NCBI GenBank assembly: GCA_903813345.2
Contig: CAIIXF020000011.1
Span: 27,336,166-27,400,165 of the forward strand
Source of the DNA: Owenia fusiformis
Taxonomy: Eukaryota; Annelida; Polychaeta; Sabellida; Oweniidae
Direction of reading: 5' to 3'
Length of the DNA stretch: 64,000 bases
In this document: in pieces, positions 1-14,600 of the stretch
Layout: every line of letters starts with the position of its first letter
Numbering within the stretch: position 1 is the first letter of the stretch
Notes under the pieces: model-generated
What the model saw: only the letters and a program-made list of their open reading frames with translations
Told to the model about the DNA's origin: nothing
The model's database searches: none
Position numbers and translations under genes: made by a program

Positions 1-3000
1 TCAGAATTCCCTTTACTCTTTTCAAGAATTTGGTTTCGCATTTTTTTTATTAAAAGACTTTCATCTACACTCGAGACTGAGAGTGGTTATTACATATAGC
101 CCCATACTGAGCTCCTGTATTGGTTAACCAATATATTCCTTCGGAGCCACATCTCGATCAATCAAGGTATTTTATATCTTGACCTATCGAGGTATTTGAG
201 CCTGGTCATAGGAAAACCGGTCTTATCACACAAAAATTAAAATAGTGCTACACAAAAATGTGCCAAAAATTAAGAGGAAAATGTGCTAAATTAAAATCCG
301 ACTTTTTGGTCTATATATGCAAGGAAAATCGTCAAGTCAGAAGTCATGGCTCATTTGAAAGGTCTTTTTGTGATTTTTAAGATAAACAAAAAACAAAATA
401 TTGAAAAATCTGTGATAAGACCCCTTTTCCTTTGGCCTGGCTCATTTTAAATCTTGATCCACCAAGGTATTTATATCTCGATCCATCAAGGTATCATGTC
501 TTGATCCATCAAGGTATTTCATACTGATTTAACAGTATCATACATTGATGGATTATCATGGTTTATAACATCGTCACACCCGGCATAGGAAGCGGCCACT
601 GGGAATAGCTGGCAGTCATTCAAGTTGATAATATAACTTAAAAGTGCTTGCATGAAGTACCTCCAAATAAATAATGTTGACGTTTTATATCGATATATAA
701 TAAAATTATGTAATTGTCCCTTTGAGGTGTGTTTATAATGTTAAGATGTTCACTGCCTGTTTCATCGAGTACTAATCGAGAGTCATAATTTGGACATCCT
801 GTGCAGTGGACCGGTGTGTGTACATCGTACATGGTTTTCTCCATCCAACCGAGACCAACAACTGATTCATGCGGTGAGCAATTTTGGTATACCTTATTAT
901 AAATCATTGATCTTGAGCTTACGTGTTGATTCATATATTAACAAATGGTTTAAATTTAAAAGATTATTTCTTTTATACACTGACACACCCCGAGAACATA
1001 CGTTTTCTGCTGGATACGAATTAAAAGCACAGTATTGGATTTGTTAAAAAAACGCCGGTTCAAGGATATGGAAAAATCAAGGTAAGTTGACATGTTTCAA
1101 AGTTGAAATCAGTACAATTTGAAATATTGGGAACATTTTCATTTTCCTGGTGTCTTCTAGGATGACAAAAGCTAGACAGGTTAAGGGTGCTTGTACGTGA
1201 ACGTGTAATGTAATGACCCCCGGGGCCTGATTACTCCTCCCCCCCATTGGGGTTTTCAAAGGGCCTGATTATGAATATACAATCGGGTATTAATACGAAT
1301 CTAAGAGGTCCATTATTTTACACATTCACGCAAACGTGTTTCGGGACAGAACTCTTCAATGGCGACCTCGTAACCCCCCTCCCCCACCCCCTTCATTCTT
1401 GTCTCATATCAAAGGTAGGATGGAGAGGGTGGTTTCTTCGATAAACAAGATAGAATATATTTTCAATAGTTTTGTTTAGCTGAAGAGAGCTTCATCTACG
1501 TGTTTTATTTCCATGGTAACTCTTGCGGTTGTCAAATTCAAAAGGTTACGTTGTCATGATTACAAATATTTTGGGGCATTTTCTGGCAATATTATTGATA
1601 TGAGGTTATAGGGCTAGGAATGATTACATACAAATGTGCCTTTCTCCCCGTATGAGGGGACACAGTAAGATGAAACAGAAATCCATGAATCAACTTAAAA
1701 CAGCAAACATCCAATACTGCATTATGTATTAATACCAATGTCATTTATTGATATGAAGGACTACGCCTTTAGATCTTAAATAGCAGGCCAATATTTTTCC
1801 AGATAAAACGTTTTTTAAAGCATCTGGAGCCAAAATATTTTCCTGGCCAATCGAAGGCTAACTTGGTTCCATATATGGCACATAAAATCTTTAATTTCAC
1901 TCAAGTTCGAATATGCTTAACGACCCCACAACTAATGGTACATCCCATGGGTTAAGTACAACATGTATTATGGATAATCCAGATAAGTCAAAAACTCCTT
2001 TAACTTAAAAAGGATATAGCCATTTCACAAGTCGGATCAATCCCACATATGTATTGCATATTTGTATTACACTACTCGGCAAAAATTTGCATATATTGCA
2101 TGAATAACCTGAATAACGTTTAACAATTGCTGAACTTACGTGATGATTATATTCATTGTAAATTGTCTCAACTCTCAGAACGAGAATTTCAATTTTATTC
2201 TTTATAATATTACTTTTTATAAATTAGTTAATTTTTGTTTTAAGTTTATGCTCGCATTTCTGTTTCTAAACTTATTTCGAGAAATGTACATGTATTAGCG
2301 TGTGCTACCTATACACTTGATATTTCAAACTCCCCTACAAAAACATGTGAACAAAATGCTTAGCTTAGACCCATACAGCATGAGAAATCATGGCCTTCTT
2401 TAAGTTCCTTTCTAGAAATATTTCTAGTTAGAAAGATGTGAAAAGTATCAGAATGAGATGAATAAGCCTAAAATATCTTAGAAATATAGAATCACCAAAT
2501 AGGCAACCATTGACATCAAATGTTTCGAGCGATACCCATATTCGCCAGAAAGAAACACTATCTTCCTATTTTAACTTTTCGATGAGAAATGAACTGTATC
2601 ATTTGCCAAACGTTTTTTATAGTTTTGAATTATACCAGCCATGGTCTCTGCATTGAAAATAAATCATCCACGTTGAACGGCCATACATATAATTAACTGT
2701 CTGCTTACTCACCTAGAGCTTTTCATATTTTTAGCGTTTCCAAAGAATAGCCCCCTTACTCCTTTTTATTCTCTTTCTCCAATCTTTAATTTGTTATTAT
2801 TCACATGCATAATTGAAAAGGAATTCACACAGAGCAAAGTCTGGTCAAATGTCAGCCAATCTGAACACAGTATTTCAAATAAACTGCATTCTTGAAATTA
2901 CAAACAAACTTGTCTATCTTATATACTGATTTTTAGATTCTAATTTTAGATTTAATCAATTTCATGAATGGTTGTCAAAATGGGCTGCCTGGCTGCAGTA

Positions 3001-3600
3001 AATCTGTTTTCTTTTCTAAAACTGTTTTGTCATGTGTAAAAAGGACTGATCTCAATGCATGGTTTGTAAAATATATCACTCGTTGATTGTTCAATCCTTG
3101 ACCTTCGGTCTTGGTTGGAACAATCCACTTGATCAATATTTTACAAACAAAGCATGGTGTTCATTGATTGAAACCTTAAGTAAACTTATTTTGATTACTT
3201 GTAGATGAGGGCCCTTGGTGACACATAAGTGACAATCTTTATTTGGAAAATACAAAACGGGAAATTGCCTAATAAGAATAGAATACAAATAGGTACGTCG
3301 GTGGTCGGACATAGTCTCTCTCAACCGTGAATACGTGAATAAGGTGATTGATCACATCAACATTGGCTAATCTATAGAAATGTGTAATAAATGCATCATT
3401 GCAGGGTGGGATATTACCTAATATAACAACACTCGTACATAAAGCACTTTAATTTTATCACACTGCTTTTGATACTCGAATTAGAGTAGGATCTGAAATA
3501 ATCGGGATTAGCTATATCATTATTTTCAACATTCCAAAATGCTTACATTCATTATCAATCGTCACAATTGCAGTGTTACTTAAAACTTAATGATTTCTTT
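1..3600. other. 5' intergenic DNA without supported genes
   Basis: Short open frames here have no recognisable domains and no consistent splice context. The first 520 bp hold short dispersed palindromic repeats (listed separately). 1190-1400 has C-rich runs. The rest is AT-rich and unremarkable. Confidence 0.45.
150..522. repeat. Interspersed CTTGATCCATCAAGGTAT repeats
   Basis: Five variants of CTTGATCCATCAAGGTAT occur near 152, 178, 453, 477 and 500 (for example CTCGATCAATCAAGGTAT and CTTGACCTATCGAGGTAT). The core CTTGAT-CC-ATCAAG is itself a palindrome. Spacing is about 24 bp within each group, with a 250-bp gap between the groups. Confidence 0.65.
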
Positions 3601-3695
3601 TAAACTATTTTCTTATCCAGGGTTGTAAAAGATTCCTCTCCCACCAGACGACATTAAGGAACAGTTTATAGCAATTCCCAACGCAGCAACACACA

Positions 3696-3703
3696 TATAA
3701 AAA
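3696..3703 (+). promoter_or_regulatory. Possible TATA box of gene 1
   Basis: The sequence TATAAAAA lies 63 bp upstream of the proposed start codon, which would give a 5' UTR of only about 30-40 nt. An alternative is that a 3' splice site at about 3620 (TTATCCAG) begins a 5' UTR exon, with the promoter farther upstream. Nothing in the sequence decides between these. Confidence 0.25.
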
Positions 3704-3765
3704 CAAGGAAAAACAAACACAAAAGTGTGTAGTACACATCAAAGTGCAAGAGGGAACACTGAACA

Positions 3766-5637
3766 ATGGATCAGATACCAGTAGAACGCACCGACAGTGG
3801 TGGAAGCAAGGGTGCCTACGTCTCAAGCATATACGTGAAACAGCCAACTAGCTCAAATGGCCCTTTTGGAAAAGACACCGGATCAAGTATATACGTGAAC
3901 CAAGAACAAGTTGACAAACAATTACCACCACCTCAACCTGAATTTGATGACGATGAATTCGATAGTGTTGACAACAATAATGACACAGATTTATGGCCAA
4001 TGCCTCCAAATGTTGTCGATGAAATAACTCTTTCAAACGGAACTATGTCAGGACAAGATATAGAAAGCAATGACGATATTGATACACGATTACAGTATAC
4101 AGTCAATGACAAGGTAGACGGCAATTTGATATTACACCCCCTCCAAAAGTTTGAGAACGTGTTTGTTAAAGGTTGTCTATGAATTATGAAGGGTGTTCTT
4201 TTGTAGAATGTCTTAAAATATTAATCTAAGAATTCTTGTGCGTTTCCTTCATGAAAATAACATGCAAAATATATTTAAATAATCAATTTCTCAAAGATAT
4301 TGTTTGCAATCAAAAAACTCGTCAAACAAAAATATTTTGAGTATGAAAGATATTTTTCTTAACTTTGAAATATACAATGTATAGATCTGACACTTCCTTT
4401 AACATATCATCGTTTTTCCTATAATCCCCTTTAATACATGTATCCAATAGGGTCCATACAGATCAGAGCCTTACACCGTTGGTATTTATGACATCCCTAA
4501 AAAGTCCAAAGGGAAGAACGGACGAACTTGCTGCATCATGTGTGTAGTTTTAGCTGTGATGTTTGTATTACTCATAGGAATTGCAATCTTAGGTAAGTGG
4601 TATACCATTTAGGTAGTCCGGTAAAGCATGTGAGTTGTGGAATAAGCTCTGATCACGATAAGCTCAAATGGTAAGTCAGAAAATCAACACATTATGTTTT
4701 GAAAAGTCAATATCAACTTGACTTCCAAAAGTTTGGAAACCGAAATTCGCCAATTTGACCGACGACGTGTATATTTTCCGTAACACATCACATTTAAAGA
4801 TGTACTTTGTTTCAAGATAACGGTTAGTGGTAATTTACCTTCTTCTAAGGCCACTATATCGTGGCCTTCGTCCAAAGATAAATCCCTGCATGTTTTTTAC
4901 TGTTGTATACGGGTCATGTCGTAATCATAAAATTTGAAATCAAATGTTCGCCATTTTCCACATCACAATTTGAATTGCGAGTCTTGGTCTTATTACCTCA
5001 CCAAAAATTCCAAAACACACACGAAGTGATCAACGTATTAGTTCATATCTTCTGGATTGCTAACTCAGAATCTACAGCCCCTTTTCAGAAACATCGATTA
5101 GACTAATTACATCGTATTTTTTTTTCACTTAACAAGTATGCATTTGTTTCCGTAAGAATCTCATTTATTTCAAAACTAATTATTTATACCACATCATAGT
5201 CAAAATTCAACAGTTAATATTTGTGATGAACTTCACCTTATTCATTCCATACACTCAAACCCGAATGTTTAATCAATTTATTTTATTTTTCAGTTTGGCG
5301 GCTTGTAGTAGATGATGGAAGTGGTGAGTAGACTAGTGTTCTTAGTCAACAATGTTTAAGATAAATCGAACATTTCCCATTCACATATGCTTTATAAAGG
5401 CATTTTAAATTGAAATGACACACTCATTCATTTCACTCGCTAGATAGTGATTGTTCAAGAGACCAATCGATATTTGCTGAAACTTCAAATGAAGACTTCA
5501 GATTTTCTACCTTTTAAACGAGAATTTTGAGTTTTGCAAGTGTTATTACTTATTTAGGTCTACTATTGTATTATTTATAAAAATGATTAATTATTTTTCA
5601 GGTGTTTCTTCAACAGATCAGTTAGTTGGCTCTAATG
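3766..5637 (+). CDS. Gene 1 exons 1-4: cytoplasmic tail, membrane span and juxtamembrane stalk
   Basis: Exons are 3766-4113, 4451-4592, 5294-5323 and 5602-5637. The start ATG is the first in frame and is preceded by GAACA. The 142-residue tail is acidic and Asn/Asp-rich. It holds two copies of SSIYV(K/N)Q (around residues 25 and 45) and IYDIPKK near the membrane, which look like SH2-type phosphotyrosine sites. A CCIMC cluster (possible palmitoylation) opens the hydrophobic span. The 30-nt exon 3 (WRLVVDDGS) and 36-nt exon 4 form a short outside stalk. Phase runs 0, then 1 from exon 2 onward, exactly as in gene 2. Intron 2 (4593-5293) holds nothing recognisable. Confidence 0.75.
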
Positions 5638-8600
5638 GTAAATACAAACGTTTCTTTTTTTCACCCATAAAAATTCAACTATTAATACAATCACGGGCTT
5701 TCAACATCTCTTGAAAGCCCTTGATACAATTCAAAGCACTTTGAACACAAGTCTTTAAGTTTGCCTTAGTACCAACGGTAGTAATAAAATCACCGCATGA
5801 AACAAGAGTGCTGCCATTCTGCTCTATCGATCAATTCCTCTCTGAAATAATACGAGCTGTGGCTATCAAGATCGGCTGTTACGTAGTTGTCTTTATATTG
5901 CTTACACACACATATAATCCGGGAATAATTTAGTCTTGACTCAACACCCCTCTTATCTACTCTTTTGTTGGTGAAGTAGACGGGGGGGGGGTTCCCAGTC
6001 TTGGAAGCAAGACTAGCAATTTAATTGTTTTGAATGCTTTTTATTAGTTGATGGCTATGGTCCATGGTCTCCATATACCTCATGTTCTGTCACATGTGGC
6101 GAGGGAATGAGACAAAGAACACGCGACTGTCTACTATCAGCTAATAACTGCACAGGAAATTTTGAAGATCAAACCTCGTGTACCAATCCAGCCTGTCCGG
6201 GTAAGTTTTATAAAAAACATTCTACTGTTAGTATACTGTGCTATATGTGTGCTTTAAAATGTGGCTAAACAATTTATTTATTCACTGCATATAAAGCAAA
6301 TGTTATGAAGCCGTGTATAAATGAATCATAATGAATGTTGTTAATGAAATAATTTTGGAATTTTAAAAGTACATTTATGAAGAGGAACATTGTTTCAAAC
6401 GTCAACTGTTTCTCGGTCAATTTAAATTCGAACCGTATTAATATAATTGTCAATAAGTAAAAGATTACGTAAAGTAAGAGTACACTTGAAATACCCATAT
6501 GTTTTTATTACATAGTTGATGGCAACTGGGGAAGCTGGGGCAACTGGCGAGCATGTTCTACCTCCTGTGGTATCGGATCACGTGATAGGTCAAGACCTTG
6601 TGACAATCCCTCTCCCGCCAATGGTGGACAACCTTGCTTCAATGCATCATCTAGTATACAATACGCTGATTGTAACCAACAAGCTTGTTCTATAAGTACG
6701 TATAGCTTTTCCATTGAAGGTTGTTCTAAAAAATACAACTCATTTAACCTACATATGTATTTGGCGAGACACCAGCAAAACTAAAAAAAACATTGACAAC
6801 TATTCAAAAACATAGGTCGATGATGATTTCGTAGTACTTTTCATTTCTCTAGGATATGCCTGACCATGTCTTTCTTTTATCAATAGACGACTGTGAAAGG
6901 GGAGAATGGAGTTCATGGAAAAGCGGGTTCTGTTCGATAACATGTGGAGGGGGAGTTCGCGAGGAGAGGAGACAAAGGTCCTACATTGTCCAAGGGGGCC
7001 CATGTATAGGGAATGAAACTGAATCAAGAACAGCGATATGTAACACACAAATATGCACGAGTAAGTTCCAAAAATTAGAATACAAGGTTGGCCTGTTGTG
7101 ACAGATCAAACACATCGAAGTTAGGAACAATCCAATATTGTCCTCACAATGTAGCGTGAAATAACATGACATGACGTGAACATTACATTGATAATAATAC
7201 AACTTTTAAATCAAAAGGTAAAAAAAATAAAATAGATGACGTCACCAAGTATCTTCGGAGCTTCTATTTTCAGATATTGAGCTCGGAGACTCTTGTAGCG
7301 GAGGAGGACTCTGCAAGGATGGTAATGCTGAATGTAATAATGACACATGTGCGTGTAAGGATATGCATTACAATAACGGAACTGTATGTGTCATAAGTGA
7401 GTCAAATATTTGCTAATGTTGATCTTTTTATAAGCTAAGTTGAGACAGAAGAGTAAAACTACGTGTAAAAAGTTCCTCTAATTTTGCATAAAACTATTTC
7501 CCGACACTTTTACAAAGTTCACTAAATCTAAAAAAAATTGGTACACTTTTTGGAGTTATTTTGTATTAACAAGCATATTAAATAACTTGAGATACCTTTA
7601 TATTGTCTGTTTTAGAATTAGATCTGGAGTCAGCTTGTACAAGTGAAGGTCAATGTGCTGACCAAAATTCTCAATGTGCAGATACGGGTAATGGAACAAT
7701 ATGCGCCTGCAAGTTAACACATTTTAAAAATACAACTGGAACATGCACTGAAAGTAAGTTAAGATACTTTATTTTTATTCTGCTTTTTGTTTTCAGCAAT
7801 ACTCCATTTACATATCACAAATAAAATTGGCTTGACATAATCGTGGATACACTAAAACGAAACCAAGGCAAAAAATAATAAACAATATCAACGCATTCAA
7901 CTTAGTAACAGGGTAGTATGAAACATATACACAACATACTCCAACACAATACAATACTCGATAATACATTATAATAAAATATTTGGAGGTGCTTTCCTAA
8001 GGGTATAAAATGGCATTTTCATTATATTGCATATTGTGTAAAACTATGGTAATGCATATTACTTTCCAGAATTCGCTCTTGACCAGATTTGCTCTGATTC
8101 CAATGAGTGTGCGACAGATAATGCTGAATGTAGTAATGTCACATCTCCCAGTACATGCCTTTGTTTACGAGAGACACATTTCCCAAAAGAAGGAGCATGT
8201 GAAGAAAGTATGGCTCGTATTTGTTTATTTTCAGACATGATTTTTATTGTTCAAAAATATCGTGAACATTGTAAATAATCATCGAAAATGCTATTTTTAT
8301 TATATGGAGATGATTGATTTTTTTCACTCACTTATATAATTATTCACCTATAAACTCACATACATTTTTTCAATATTATCTAAAATTGATGAGTTTGACA
8401 TTATTTATGGATGATTGGGATATATTGACAAAATGGTTAATTCCAGAGGTCGGTCTGAACATGCCATGCACAGGAGAAGATGGAGAATGTTCTGATCGCA
8501 ATGCAGAGTGTAGCAGTATTGGGAATAGTCAAATATGTTACTGCAAAGACACACATTATGTGAGAGATGGAACTTGTGTCGAAAGTGAGTCTAGAATAGT

Positions 8601-11600
8601 ACTCTGGAATGACCGCTTATGCTATCGTTATCAATTACACAATTTCACAGAGAAATAATTGAACTAGCAACAGGGAACACATTCATTTCCTACAACAGTT
8701 TGACTATGTAACGATAATCTAGATCAGAAGTACAGGATCAACCCATGGCTCAATGAATTTTTTGGTTTACATTTATCTTGAAGTGAACCAGCATACACCT
8801 CTTCTTAACCTAATCCATATCCATTTGTATCTAAAACACACAATTATGATGACTTTCACATCGATTTCTTCACATCATATAAGACAGATTCCCTGAATAT
8901 ATCATAAACATGATAATTTACTATTTCTACGAGTGAAGGATAAATAGAGATTATCCTATATGAGGTTCAGGATATTGGGATTATCCCGAGGCCAATATAA
9001 TATATCTGCCCGAGGGCCGTAGGTCCCGAGGGTAGATATATTATATAGGCCAAGGGATAATCCCAATATCCTGAACCGACAAATATTCATCTCCAGTTTT
9101 GTATTCCTGTTTCTTTCCTATTCAAATCTTTGATTATTAACGCCGGTACACTGCTCCTTCCCTTCTTTAAAGCATCAAACAGGTCGAGATTGTCTGCGTT
9201 TTTCTCCATTGTCGTTTACAGTATGCGAACGTTACAAAAAAGAACCAATACGGGAACAGCGATTATGACGTAGCGGGCAGATATAGTATATCTGCCCGCT
9301 CGGAGCGGGACGTAAAGCTATATCTGCCCGCGGATGAAAATATAAGTTTTTACAAACCGGCTTTATGTACCCGTAACACGTCCAAGTATGGGATAAAAAT
9401 GTATACGCTCTTTATCGAGATACTTTCTTTGCATGAATTTCAAAACCATTGAAGACGACTACATAAATGTTAAGCTTGGATGATTTGCATTTTTAGGAAC
9501 GGTTCTTAACAAGGCATGCAACGTAACTTCTGAATGCATGATTGACAATTCGAAGTGCACAGATGTAGGGAACGGAAAATTATGTACTTGTGTAGATTCT
9601 CATTATGAAAATGGAGATGTCTGTTCATTAAGTAAGAATATGCAACATCAGAATACATCATATGTATATTTCAAATACATTGTCCGTTGTAAAACTCAAT
9701 TTAGAATATCATGTAATGTAATCCAAAATTGGATACAGATTCTCTTTTTTGTAATTTAGGAAAATGTATCCCCTAATGCTGTGAAATTCATAACTGCATT
9801 TGTTATATCGTTCTAGAGAGGTCTGTGGGACAGGCTTGTGAGGGGGACAACAATTGTGCGGACCCTAATTCCGAATGCAGCGACAATGGAGGATCAAATC
9901 TCTGCTCCTGTTTAGATACATTCTATGACAATAACGGAGTGTGCGCTTCAAGTAAGATTATATTCGATCTTGCTTTGGTTTTTAAATGGTGATGCCTGTT
10001 TCAAAATACATCTCATAGATTTCTTGGATAGTCCAGTACACTAAATATGTCAACGCTAGAAGTGCATGTTTGATTTTAAACTATAGCCATTTACAAGCTC
10101 GGTCTTATTATTGTGTTGTATCATTTCAAGGATACTAGTCAGTTATTCTTCCTCAAATAAGAGCAACATTTTCCACAGCTAACCATCGTGATATTGGTTC
10201 TCGATTGAAGGGGAAGGGGGATGTCAGACATTATTTCTTTTCATGTTATATCAGGGTGGCATTATGTCGTGGTTTTGGGATGTATAGGGTCTATTTTATA
10301 TTTTTATGACAGGTTTACAAGTTTAGAGTTTGATTTTCTTGCTAGGTTTCTTTACAATTTTTGGTCCTTTCTCTTTGTCGTTTGTGCTTAGATATTGGAT
10401 AATTTAGTATTTACTTTCAGAAATTGACCTCAACCAGCCATGTAGAGGAATACCTGGAGAATGTGCAATCAACAATTCAGAGTGCAGCACTGTCGAGAAT
10501 AATCAAATATGTTACTGCAAAGATTTATACTATGAGGGTGATGGAGTTTGTTTTCCAAGTAAGTCCCTGAGATCACGGACCATTCTGAGATCCTCGTATT
10601 CAACAACTTACCTCTTTATTATATCAAACGTTTTGAAAGCACTAGCCAAATTTACCGTCTTTTATACTCATTCCAACCATTTGAGCGTTTTTACTGGTTT
10701 TTAATTGCCAAGCACATTCTGGTATGCCATAGCCCCTCTTATCTGCCGTTTGCGTTCACTTTGGATGGATAAAGACAAATGGCTATATCGCGATGTGTCA
10801 ATCATCTTAATTATCTTTATTTTTAGGACCAATGCTTAACCAGGCATGTAATGCAACTAGTACATGTATGATTGATAATACACAATGCACAGATTTGGGA
10901 AACGGACCAGTCTGTAATTGTGTAGATTCTCATTATAATAATGGAAGTGTCTGCGTATCAAGTAAGAACCCAAAAATAGTAATCAAGTATTTGTTATCAT
11001 TTTTAATAATCTCTAAACCAAATATATAAAATATAGGATATCATGTAGTTATCTATGTTCATAATTAACGTAAATAAATCCTGAATAGATGCGAATACTA
11101 GTATTATTCGAATATTGATAATCGAACAGGTGTGTTATTTTTCGTTATATATGACATTTATTTAGTTTTTCAGATGCGCTTATTGTTAATGTAATTTCAG
11201 AACGTGGCCTTAACGAGTCCTGCACTGCAAATGGACAGTGTGCCGACGCGAATGCTGAATGTAAGGGCATTGGAAGTGAACTCATATGCTCATGTAGTGA
11301 TGACTATTTTGAGTCTGAAGGAGTATGTACGTTGAGTAAGTAACACTTCGCTGCCAATTCTTACAGTTAGGCATTGGTTTAACCATTGTCAGATAAGACA
11401 GAACTTTTCATCTCCTGTATCTGCGATCTCTATTTTCTACATCTGAATCACGGCACCTTATCTACATAAGGCTATGGGTTAACATATCAATCTATATGAA
11501 CAACTAACCTCTATTACAGAACGTGGTCTTAACGATGCATGTCTAGCAAACGACCAGTGTGCTGACGCAAATGCTGAATGTAAGGTCACTGGAAGTGAGC

Positions 11601-14600
11601 GCATATGCTCATGTAGTGATGACTATTTTGAGTCTCAAGGAGTGTGCACGTTAAGTAAGTAACACTTCGCTGCCAATATATTAAGCTTGAATGAAACATG
11701 TTACACAGGAGTTGAGTGTAAAGGCACTGGGCGTGAACGCATATGTGCATGTAGTGATGACTATTTTGAGTCTGAAGGAGTGTGCACGTTAAGTAAGTAC
11801 CACTTCGCTGTCAATATATCATGGTACGTTCACACCAACGGCGCTTTGATGGCGCTTTAAAGCGGCTTGTAAAGCGGCACCAAAGCGTAACAAAGCTTAA
11901 TTAAAGCGTCAGGGTCGTAATAGGTCGTAGAAAAGCTCGGGAGTAAAGCGGGATATTCGGCAAGAGCGCTAAAAAATTTAAACTGTTTAAGCGTTCGCAC
12001 CAACGGCGCTTTGATGGCGCTTTAAAGCGGATTGTAAAGCGGCACCAAAGCGTAACAAAGCTTGATTAAAGCGTCGGGATCGTAATAGGTCGTAGAAAAG
12101 TTCGGAGTAAAGCGGGATACTCGGCAAGAGCGCCAAAAAATGTTAAACTGTTTAAAAATTTTGGGCGCTCTGTTACGAATTGATTGAAGCGCCGAGAGCG
12201 TATCAAAGCTTAACAAACCGTAACAAAGCTCAACAAAGCTTGACTCAAAGCGTAGGAAAGCTTAACACAGCTTGGTTCAAAGCGGGGACCCCAGTCTATT
12301 CACGGTCTGTTATCACTTGACACGCTTCGTTAAGATGTCTCAAGATTTGCTACGATCTGGCATGAAGATCTGACACGAGGTTCGACGCTTTCATCAATAT
12401 CTGACACTCTTTGTTACACTTTCCTGAGGGACTCTCAAGCTTTCCAACGAATTGAGACGCTTTAATCAAGGATTGAAACGCTTTGCTAGGCTTTGTTACG
12501 CTTGAAAGTTTTCACACGCTATATCACGCCGTGCGACAAACGTCATGTCTTCTTCAGATATGTCATGCTCTGGTCCATCTGGAATTTCTGGATCTCGTTG
12601 TTCTGCCATCGTGTTCTCGAGTCAAAGATGCAATGGTTTTATGGATCTACTGCATCTTTATATAGTCATTGGATCAAAAGCGGCATGGAATCGGCGATCT
12701 CGACATTTTCCAATGCGTGACAGAGCTTAACAGAGCTTAACAATGCACAACAGAGTTTTGCAATCGTATCAGAGCCTGATTTAAAGCGTCATAATCGCAT
12801 CAAAGCGTAATAATGCTTATCAAAGCTTTTCAAAGCGTGATTTCAAGCGTAACAAAGCCTGATCAAAGCGGGATCAAAGCGTGAGGAACCTTTTAGAGCT
12901 ATGTTAAGCTTTCCTACGCTTTGGATCAAGTTTTTCTGAGCTTTGCTACGGTTTGTTAAGCTTTGATACGCTCTCGGCGCTTAATCGATTCGTAACAGAG
13001 CGCCCAAAATTTTTTAAGAGTTTAAAATTTTTTGGCGCTCTTGCCGAATATCCCGTTTTACTCTGAGCTTTTCTACGACCTATTACGACCCCGACGCTTT
13101 AATCAAACTTTGTTACGCTTTGGTGCCGCTTTACAATCCGCTTTAAAGCGCCATCAAAGCGCCGTTGGTATGAAGAAAAATGACAAAAATGACGGCGCTT
13201 TGCTCGCCGATTTAAAGCGTGGCATTCGCCGTTGGTGTGAACGTACCTTCAAGCAAGAGGTGACTAAATAGTCTATATACCCTTGGCGGATGGATATGGA
13301 AACTCAAACACTAAATGGAACATGCTTTCAGTTAGGCACTGGTTTAAACATTGTCACATGAGACACAACTTCCTTTCCTGTATCTGTGATTTCTATTTAC
13401 TACATCTAAAACGCTGCACCGTTATCTACATTGGGCTGAGTTTACATACCAATCTAAATGAACAACTAACCTCTATTACAGAACGTGGTCTTAACGATGC
13501 ATGTTTAGCAAACGAACAGTGTGCTGATGAGAATGCTGAATGTAAAGGCACTGGCAGTGAACGCATATGTTCATGTAGTGATGACTATTTTGAGTCTGAA
13601 GGAGTGTGCACGTTGAGTAAGTAACACTTCGCTGTCAATTCTTACAGTTAGGCATTGGGTTTAATAATTGTCGACAGATAAGACAGAACGTTTCCCTTCC
13701 AGTACTACTAGTATCTGCGATCTCTATTTACTACATCTAAATCATGGCACCTTATCTACTTAAGGCTGTGGGTTAACATATCAATCTAAATGAACAACTA
13801 AACCTCTATTACAGAACGTGGTCTTAACGATGCATGTTTAGCAGACGAACAGTGTGCTAACGAGAATGCTGAATGTAAGGGCACTGGCAGTGAACGCATA
13901 TGTTCATGTAGTGATGACTATTTTGAGTCTGAAGGAGTATGTACGTTGAGTAAGTAACACTTCGCTGCCAATTCTTACAGTTAGGCATTGGGTTTAATAA
14001 TTGTCGACAGATAAGACAGAACGTTTCCCTTCCTGTACTACTAGTATCTACAATCTCTATTTACTACATCTAAATCATTGCACCTTATCTACATAAGGCT
14101 ATGGGTTAACATATCAATCTATATGAACAACTAAACCTCTATTACAGAACGTGGTCTTAACGATGCATGTTTAGCAAATGAACAGTGTGCGGATGAGAAT
14201 GCTGAATGTAAAGGCACTGGCAGTGAACGCATATGTTCATGTAGTGATGACTATTTTGAGTCTGAAGGAGTATGTACGTTGAGTAAGTAAAACTTCGCTG
14301 CCAATATATTAAGCTTGAATGAAACATGCTGGACAGTTACAAATTGGTTTAACCATTGTCAGATAAGACAAAACTTCCTTTCCTGTATCTGTGATTTCTA
14401 TTGACCACATCTAAAACACTGCACCTTTATCTACATTGGGTTGAGTTTACATATCAATCTAAATGAACAACTAACCTCTATTACAGAACGTGGTCTTAAC
14501 GATGCATGTTTAGCAAACGAACACTGTGCTGATGAGAATGCTGAATGTAAAGGCACTGGCAGTGAACGCATATGTTCATGTAGTGATGACTATTTTGACT

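Noticed and set aside
12483-13271. Several overlapping open frames within the foldback element
   Set aside because: They translate AAAGCG-type repeats on different frames, have no recognisable domain, and no transposase motif.
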